The notes beneath the pieces were generated by a model, which was not told where the DNA came from, did no database searches, and saw only the letters and a list, made by a program, of their open reading frames with translations. From Phascolarctobacterium_B sp045598345 (GTDB lineage: Bacteria; Bacillota; Negativicutes; Acidaminococcales; Acidaminococcaceae), in assembly GCA_045598345.1 (NCBI GenBank), contig JAZLLX010000019.1:1-9038 (forward strand): a stretch of DNA of 9,038 bases. The letters are read 5' to 3'. Positions 5,361 to 9,038 of the stretch are shown here, piece by piece. The position numbers and the translations under genes are program-made. Numbering within the stretch: the stretch's first letter is position 1; every line of letters starts with the position of its first letter.

Positions 5361-5665
5361 AATAAAAAAGTCCGCTGATTGCGAACTTATTTTCCCTCTT
5401 CTTGAAGAGGGTGGCTGCCCACAGGAACACAGGGGCAGATGGGTGTTTTTGTTTATGCGAAGCATTCATAAACCGCTACTTACTTTCTCTGTCATCGGTC
5501 TGCATTCTTCATTTCTGATTTTTATATTCTTGATTTCTGTATGAACACTCCGTGTAGACCAAAACACCCACCGTTCTTCTATGTTCCTAAAAACGGTCCC
5601 CCCTCTTCAAGAAGAGGGAAAACCTCCGCACTCTGCCAACTCCCCTGCTATAATCACAGGAACAT
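5361..5665. mobile_element. MITE-like palindromic mosaic unit 2 (left end missing)
   Basis: The unit begins with a 23-base stretch (5361-5383, containing GTCCGCTGATTGCG) that is repeated exactly at 5728-5750 in unit 3, but the left terminal repeat is absent here. It ends with GCACTCTGCCAACTCCCCTGC and TATAATCACAGGAACAT (5649-5665). Internally, TTTTCCCTCTTCTTGAAGAGGG near 5390-5411 reappears inverted near 5599-5620, making the unit largely palindromic. ACCGT and ACGGT (5570-5598) form a hairpin with CTATGTTCCT in its loop. No coding sequence is visible. Confidence 0.5.
5504..5539. repeat. Heptad-phased tract 4 (consensus ATTnnTn)
   Basis: Five units alternate between ATTCTTC/ATTCTTG and ATTTCTG, with one 8-base unit in the middle. 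The tract lies at the centre of palindromic unit 2, between its two inverted halves. Confidence 0.45.
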
Positions 5666-5671
5666 CAAATC

Positions 5672-5707
5672 AGTTAAAAGTTAAAAACTTAAATCTTAAA
5701 ACTATGG
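5672..5707. repeat. Heptad-phased tract 5 (AGTTAAA passing into nnCTTAA)
   Basis: AGTTAAA occurs twice in tandem, followed by AACTTAA, ATCTTAA and the closing AACTATGG. It fills the gap between the right end of unit 2 and the left end of unit 3. The end closely matches tract 1, which stands at the same place next to unit 1. Confidence 0.6.
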
Positions 5708-5954
5708 TAAAAAGTTCCTGTGATTAAAATAAAAAAGTCCGCTGATTGCGGACTCTCGTGCCCCCTTAGAGGGGGCTGGCAGTTGCGTAGCAACTGACTG
5801 AGGGTGGCGATTAAAGCGTTACTTTCGCATAGTGCGAAGTTCCCAATCCTCAGTCAGCCACCTATGTTCCTGTCGCTGACAGCCCCTTCACCAAGGGGCC
5901 TTAAGTTCGCACTCTGCCACCTCCCCTGCTATAATCACCGGAACATTTTACCAT
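5704..5954. mobile_element. MITE-like palindromic mosaic unit 3, with 23-bp terminal inverted repeats
   Basis: This 251-bp copy has the clearest ends. Positions 5704-5726 (ATGGTAAAA, A, GTTCCTGTGATTA) and 5932-5954 (TAATCACCGGAAC, A, TTTTACCAT) are inverted copies matching at 21 of 23 positions. Inside, moving inward from both sides, are hairpins GTCCGC/GCGGAC (5737-5753), GCCCCCT/AGGGGGC (5760-5776), CAGTTGC/GCAACTG (5780-5796), TTCGCA/TGCGAA (5824-5838), GTCAGC/GCTGAC (5853-5880) and GCCCCTT/AAGGGGC (5882-5899). The loop of the GTCAGC hairpin carries CTATGTTCCT. There is no gene and no obvious target-site duplication. Confidence 0.6.
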
Positions 5955-5989
5955 AATTCCGCATTGCGAATTCCGCATTACGCATTATA
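5955..5989. repeat. Heptad-phased tract 6 (AATTCCG alternating with CATTNCG)
   Basis: AATTCCG, CATTGCG, AATTCCG, CATTACG and CATTATA follow each other with an exact 7-base step. The tract starts immediately at the edge of unit 3. Its reverse complement resembles tract 8 (AATGCGT/AATTCGC) beyond the LysR gene. Confidence 0.65.
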
Positions 5990-5996
5990 TTCTTCC

Positions 5997-6041
5997 CCTA
6001 AATCCTAAATCCTGATTCCTAATTCCTTTATCCTGACACCC
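5997..6041. repeat. Heptad-phased tract 7 (consensus CCTAAAT)
   Basis: Six units with CCT at each 7-base step (CCTAAAT twice, CCTGATT, CCTAATT, CCTTTAT, CCTGACA) run right up to the transporter gene. The TAG stop of that gene (complement of 6042-6044) lies in a further CCTAAAT-like unit. No conventional terminator is visible for the transporter, so the tract occupies its 3' flank. Confidence 0.65.
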
Positions 6042-7451
6042 CTAAATCTGATAAAACACCGGCACTAACTTCACCACCAAATACCCCACTGCTGAATTCA
6101 TAATAATATTTGCCACAGTCAGCATCATGCCATACTTAAACATTACTCCCGGGTCAAGGCCGTAGGACACGGGGATTGCCCTTGTGGACACGGGCAAAAC
6201 ATAGGCACAGTTAAATGCCACAATGGTTATCAACACATAAGGAATGGGGTTCAAGCCCATTTCCCGGGAAATGCTTTGTACCACAGGAATTGAAATGGAA
6301 GCGGATGCTGTGTTGCTGGAAATTTCTGCCAAAAAAGTTGTGAAGGTTACAAAAATACCCATGGTCTCCAAACCGCCGCTCAAAGGCAAAGCGGTAATCA
6401 GTTCCGCCATTTTTTGTGCCGCCCCAGTTTCCGTCACCATTCTTCCCAAAGCCAAACCACCGGCAAAGAGGAAAAACATTCCCCACATTAATTCCTTTTC
6501 CACCTGTTTCCATTCCACCATCATATTTCCGTTACCGTCCTTCAAAACGAAACAGAGCATACCGCAGAAAAAGAACACATAGGCAGGCCGCATGGCAGGC
6601 AACAAATCTGCAAAGAGGGGACGGGCAAAGGCCGCCAAAGTTGCAAAACTGAAGAGGATTAGGCCAATCCATTCCCCCTGTTTCATCCTTCCCAGTTCGG
6701 AATTTAACTTGGCAAAATATTCTTTGGTATCGGATAATTTTTTGATTGGTGTGGGAATTAAAAGCAGGAAGAACGCATTTAACACCAGCACCAACAACAG
6801 AATGGGAACAAATCTCCCCATCCAGTCAACATACATAAATTCATGCCCCGTAATCCCTTCCAGATAGGACACGGCGGTCAGGTTGGCGCTGCTGCCGATG
6901 GGACTGCCGAAGCCGCCCACACCGCTGCCCCATGCCACCGCCAAATAAATTGGTACAGCAATTTTTGTAATTATACTGGCGGTCAAGCCGCTGAACCGCA
7001 ACATGGCAGAGGCGATGGGCAACATAATCATAGCCACCACCACATTGGGCAGAACCGTGCTGAGCAATGTGGCGGCACAGAGCCACACCAAAATCTGTTG
7101 TTTGATATCCGTGCCGATAAAGCAAAGGGCTTTCACCGCCAAACGCTTGTCCAAACCAGTATTAGTCCAAGTGAGGGAAATAATGTCGCTACCCACCAAA
7201 AGTACCACAATTTCGCTGAAATACTGACTGATAACCTGCCCCGCCGGAATAAGGTCAAACAGGGCATTGATGGCGATGGGCAGAAAACTGGTTACGGCGA
7301 TATCCACCGGTCGCAATATCCACCACAGCCCCATCCACACCACCAGTCCCACCGTGACGGCGGCTTTGAAACCGAAAATGTTTTGTAAAAGAAAAATCAT
7401 CACCGCAAATGCCAGCGGCCCGATTAAAATTTTCCGTATTCTTTTATCCAT
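6042..7451 (-). CDS. DASS/SLC13-family anion (probably dicarboxylate or tricarboxylate) symporter
   Basis: This 469-residue inner-membrane protein has about a dozen hydrophobic segments and the two-fold pseudo-repeat of divalent anion:sodium symporters. In the first half GFGSPIGSSANL (180-191) is the hairpin-loop substrate/ion motif. In the second half, AEISSNTASASISIPV (375-390) carries the second Ser-Asn-Thr motif. The position of the first SNT, before the conserved MLPIA (143-147), reads LPNVVVAM instead, keeping only the Asn. C-terminal VLPVSTRAIPVSYG (418-431) replaces the usual ATPPN-type loop. The family imports succinate, malate, fumarate, tartrate or citrate, usually with Na+; the substrate cannot be read here. 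The ATG at 7451 has AGGAG (complement of 7457-7461) 5 bases upstream. It is divergent from the LysR regulator, its likely controller. The gene is GC-richer than the restriction island. Confidence 0.85.
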   Translation of the reverse strand: MDKRIRKILIGPLAFAVMIFLLQNIFGFKAAVTVGLVVWMGLWWILRPVDIAVTSFLPIAINALFDLIPAGQVISQYFSEIVVLLVGSDIISLTWTNTGLDKRLAVKALCFIGTDIKQQILVWLCAATLLSTVLPNVVVAMIMLPIASAMLRFSGLTASIITKIAVPIYLAVAWGSGVGGFGSPIGSSANLTAVSYLEGITGHEFMYVDWMGRFVPILLLVLVLNAFFLLLIPTPIKKLSDTKEYFAKLNSELGRMKQGEWIGLILFSFATLAAFARPLFADLLPAMRPAYVFFFCGMLCFVLKDGNGNMMVEWKQVEKELMWGMFFLFAGGLALGRMVTETGAAQKMAELITALPLSGGLETMGIFVTFTTFLAEISSNTASASISIPVVQSISREMGLNPIPYVLITIVAFNCAYVLPVSTRAIPVSYGLDPGVMFKYGMMLTVANIIMNSAVGYLVVKLVPVFYQI

Positions 7452-7473
7452 TTTTTCTCCTTAATTTATCTGC

Positions 7474-7502
7474 TTGCATTTTGTTTGACATTATTATATA
7501 AT
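7474..7502 (+). promoter_or_regulatory. Divergent promoter core between transporter and LysR genes
   Basis: The perfect palindrome ATTATATAAT (7493-7502) contains TATAAT on both strands: at 7497-7502 for the LysR gene and opposite 7493-7498 for the transporter. For LysR, a weak -35 TTGCAT (7474-7479) is 17 bases upstream. For the transporter, only a poor -35 (TTTTCT, complement of 7516-7521) is present at the right distance, which would suit an activator-dependent promoter. TTGACA (7485-7490) is also present but too close to this -10 to pair with it. Confidence 0.45.
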
Positions 7503-7520
7503 GGCAGCAACAAAAAGAAA

Positions 7521-7539
7521 AATATTATATTTTGATATT
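7521..7539. promoter_or_regulatory. Candidate LysR-type operator (T-N11-A dyad)
   Basis: AATAT (7521-7525) and ATATT (7535-7539) are inverted halves 9 bases apart and contain a T-N11-A arrangement, as LysR sites do. It lies upstream of the transporter promoter and in the leader of the regulator gene, where an autoregulating LysR activator would bind. The region is AT-rich, so a chance dyad is quite possible. Confidence 0.25.
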
Positions 7540-7563
7540 AAAAATAAGATTTTATTTGATGTT

Positions 7564-8439
7564 ATGGATTTTGAATTTTATCGCAATTTTATAACTGTTG
7601 CGGAAACCGGCAACCTGACCGCCGCCGCCAACAAACTTTCCCTGGCACAGCCCGCCCTCAGCAACCAGATTAAGACATTGGAACGGCATTACGGGGTGAA
7701 GTTGATTGAAACCTCCCGTGGGCGGCACAATATCAGTTTGACCGAGGCGGGTGTGGACTTTTTGACCAAGGCACGCCTTATTTGCGAGCAAGAAGAAAAT
7801 ATCACCATTGATATGCAAAACTACAAGCAGGAAGCCAATGGCAAACTGCGTTTTGCCGTGTCCTATGGGGTGGTATCTATTTTTTTGAAAAACTATTTGC
7901 AGCCCTTTTCCAAACTTTATCCCAAGATTAATTTTCATTTGCTGGAAATGCCCGCCACGGAGCAGATAACCGCCATCCGCAACAGCACAGCGGATTTTGC
8001 CTATGCCAATGCTCCCATGCCTAATATGGAAAACTGTACTTGTAAAAAATTGAATTTGGAAAATTTTTATGTGGTGTATAAAAAGAAAAACAAAATCAAT
8101 TTTCAACCCAAGCAAACCATTCATCTGTCCGATTTGAAAAACATTCCCATCAGCACCACCTACGGCTGTTATACTTTGCTCAGGGAATTGTGCAAAAAAT
8201 ATAATTTCGTCCCCAAGATTGCCTTTATTTCCAACAACGGCAACACGGGGATTCAGTTTGCGGAGAACGGCAATTCCGTTGCCATTGCCAGCAACAGTTG
8301 TTGCCAGTTCCTGCCGCCACAATTAGCAAAAGCCCTTATCAATGACAAGGACTTTAAGTTTGAGCAAACCCTGTTCTGGTCCAACCTCCACCGTCAGAAC
8401 AACGCCGCCAAATTGTTTTTGAAATTTATAGGAGAATGA
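7564..8439 (+). CDS. LysR-family transcriptional regulator
   Basis: This 291-residue protein is a LysR-type regulator. Residues 1-62 are the winged helix-turn-helix: MDFEFYRNFITVAETGNLTAAA, LSLAQPALSNQIKTLE and GVKLIE, then LTEAG. Residues about 88-291 are the periplasmic-binding-protein-like effector domain (KLRFAVSYGVVS, then the FHLLEM ... ITAIRNSTADFAYA segment). Length is normal for the family (about 290-320). The ATG at 7564 is chosen because LysR proteins start at this point. The in-frame ATG at 7501 overlaps the -10 box and would add 21 unlike residues. No clear Shine-Dalgarno precedes 7564, which may mean weak translation. Its effector is probably the carboxylate moved by the neighbouring transporter, inferred from the divergent layout. 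The domain holds unusually many Cys residues (CTC, CC), of unknown meaning. Confidence 0.85.
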   Translation: MDFEFYRNFITVAETGNLTAAANKLSLAQPALSNQIKTLERHYGVKLIETSRGRHNISLTEAGVDFLTKARLICEQEENITIDMQNYKQEANGKLRFAVSYGVVSIFLKNYLQPFSKLYPKINFHLLEMPATEQITAIRNSTADFAYANAPMPNMENCTCKKLNLENFYVVYKKKNKINFQPKQTIHLSDLKNIPISTTYGCYTLLRELCKKYNFVPKIAFISNNGNTGIQFAENGNSVAIASNSCCQFLPPQLAKALINDKDFKFEQTLFWSNLHRQNNAAKLFLKFIGE

Positions 8440-8443
8440 GGAT

Positions 8444-8506
8444 AATGCGTAATTCGCAATGCGTAATTAGATTAGGGTATAGGAATTAGGATTTAGGGAT
8501 TAGGGG
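8444..8506. repeat. Heptad-phased tract 8 (AATGCGT/AATTCGC, then ATTAGGA)
   Basis: Alternating AATGCGT and AATTCGC units run from 8444 to about 8470 and pass into ATTAGGA/TTTAGGG units up to 8506, mostly at 7-base steps. Both unit types are the inverted counterparts of tracts 6 and 7 on the other side of the transporter-LysR pair. It begins five bases after the LysR stop codon, and no ordinary terminator is seen. Confidence 0.6.
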
Positions 8507-8507
8507 A

Positions 8508-8592
8508 AGTTGGCAGAGTACGAACTTTTTCCGCCCCAGGCGTGGGGCGGGGGACCAGCGACAGTTTTTCGGTGGCTAGTGGTGGGGTCGCT
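8508..8592. repeat. Partial mosaic unit in inverted orientation
   Basis: AGTTGGCAGAGTACGAAC is the reverse complement of the GTTCG(C)ACTCTGCCAACT module found at 5622-5642 and 5904-5923. It is followed by hairpin CCGCCCC (8531-8537) with GGGGCGG (8544-8550) and by AGCGAC (8557-8562) with GTCGCT (8587-8592). The terminal repeat expected before it is missing. The only CTAG in the window (8576-8579) lies here. Confidence 0.45.
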
Positions 8593-8599
8593 CACTTGT

Positions 8600-8634
8600 A
8601 GTTAGAAGTTGTAAGTTAGAAGTTAGAAATTAAA
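8600..8634. repeat. Heptad-phased tract 9 (consensus AGTTAGA)
   Basis: AGTTAGA, AGTTGTA, AGTTAGA, AGTTAGA and AATTAAA follow with an exact 7-base step, then GGTAAAAA leads into the left terminal repeat of unit 4. The reverse complement matches tract 2 closely. Confidence 0.65.
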
Positions 8635-8642
8635 GGTAAAAA

Positions 8643-8889
8643 GTTCCTGTGATTAAATTTCAGGTTTTAGGTGTCAGGTGTCAGGTTTCAGGATAGTCAG
8701 CATAATGCGAAAGTTAAGCCCCCGCCTTTGCGGGGGCTGTCGCCTAAAGGACCATAAAAAGGCGACTGGGGGTGCGGATTACGCAGAAAACTTTGTCACT
8801 GCAAAATCGCTCACCCCGCCGGTCCACGTTCCAGTATCGGCCCTCCCCTCCCAAAAGGAAGGGGTAATTTAATCTAATCACAGGAACAT
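8643..8889. mobile_element. MITE-like palindromic mosaic unit 4
   Basis: GTTCCTGTGATTA (8643-8655) and TAATCACAGGAAC (8875-8887) are perfect 13-bp inverted ends, the latter extending to AT at 8889. Inside are hairpin AGCCCCCGC/GCGGGGGCT (8717-8738), then GTCGCCT (8739-8745) with AGGCGAC (8760-8766), then TGGGGGTGCGGATTACG. These repeat the core of unit 1 in the same orientation, with the second stem extended by two compensating bases. A short reading frame crossing it (8678-8872) is not gene-like. Confidence 0.55.
8660..8694. repeat. Heptad-phased tract 10 (consensus TCAGGTK)
   Basis: TCAGGTT, TTAGGTG, TCAGGTG, TCAGGTT and TCAGGAT follow with an exact 7-base step, just inside the left terminal repeat of unit 4. 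The unit sequence differs from every other tract in the window. Confidence 0.65.
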
Positions 8890-8898
8890 CTTTCCACA

Positions 8899-8919
8899 AC
8901 TTTAAGTTTTAAGTTTTTA
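8899..8919. repeat. Heptad-phased tract 11 (consensus GTTTTAA)
   Basis: ACTTTAA, GTTTTAA and GTTTTTA run just outside the right terminal repeat of unit 4. Read in reverse complement, the end of unit 4 plus this tract resembles the CTTAAAA-TATGG-terminal-repeat arrangement left of units 1 and 3. Confidence 0.5.
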
Positions 8920-8944
8920 TCTTTTCATTAGCGTCAGCGTAATT

Positions 8945-9038
8945 GCTCACCCCACCACCGTCCTTCTATGTTCCTTTAGACGGTCCCCCGCCCCTTTATG
9001 GGCGGACGAGGGTTCGCAAAACCCCGCACACCCGAAAC
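8945..9038. repeat. Further mosaic unit, running off the window
   Basis: ACCGTC (8957-8962) pairs with GACGGT (8979-8984), with CTATGTTCCT in the loop. CCGCCC (8988-8993) then pairs with GGGCGG (9000-9005). The 35 bases from about 8955 are nearly identical to 5569-5602 in unit 2, and the CACCCCACC...GGTCCCCCGCCCC order is the inverse of 8531-8592. The unit is cut by the window end. Confidence 0.45.

Noticed and set aside
5069..5365. Possible 98-residue gene on the plus strand
   Set aside because: It has a TTG start, no ribosome binding site, crosses two hairpin modules and shows no protein family pattern.
5361..5954. Insertion sequence with transposase
   Set aside because: No open frame in units 2 and 3 resembles a transposase; any movement would need enzymes supplied from elsewhere.
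6843..7388. Open frames opposite the transporter gene
   Set aside because: Low-complexity His/Gly/Gln-rich translations without start signals; the transporter frame is clearly the coding one.
7501..7563. ATG at 7501 as the LysR start
   Set aside because: It overlaps the TATAAT box and would add 21 AT-encoded residues before the conserved LysR N terminus.
8444..8694. CRISPR-like array
   Set aside because: The repeats are 7 bases, contiguous and degenerate, with no spacers and no cas genes.

Overview
The window most likely comes from a diderm (outer-membrane-bearing) Firmicute of the class Negativicutes. The main evidence is a porin with a signal peptide, one S-layer-homology (SLH) domain, a short coiled coil and a C-terminal beta-barrel ending in Phe, an architecture typical of that group. 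The genus cannot be fixed from the sequence.

Layout. (1) 1-1586: the first 25 codons of a ferredoxin-thioredoxin-reductase-like gene, leaving the window on the minus strand, then a divergent promoter region, the SLH porin and its terminator. (2) 1587-2089: a mosaic of palindromic repeats and short tracts with a 7-base period. (3) About 2090-5060: an AT-rich island carrying a complete Type II restriction-modification system. An XRE-family controller (2454-2987) overlaps an MjaI-family endonuclease gene (2984-3574) by 4 bases. Both converge on a TSPPY-type DNA methyltransferase on the minus strand (3611-4885) across a shared bidirectional terminator. (4) 5060-6040: hairpin modules and more mosaic repeats. 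(5) 6042-8439: a DASS/SLC13-type carboxylate transporter (minus strand), divergent from a LysR-type regulator that probably controls it. (6) 8440-9038: further mosaic repeats running off the window.

How the genes work together. The endonuclease family points to the target CTAG, and I found only one CTAG in the whole window (8576-8579). The methyltransferase protects the host, and the controller probably times endonuclease expression. Promoter signals in front of the controller and the methyltransferase are both good, and they share a weak motif that could let one regulator activate one and repress the other.

Most unusual points. (a) The intergenic DNA belongs to one family of MITE-like units with inverted termini built on GTTCC(T/G)GTGATTA, interleaved with eleven degenerate tracts that all have a period of 7 bases but different unit sequences. 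(b) The methyltransferase carries a C-terminal staphylococcal-nuclease-like domain that appears to have lost its catalytic residues. (c) The controller gene contains a near-consensus internal ribosome binding site and in-frame ATG exactly at its domain boundary.
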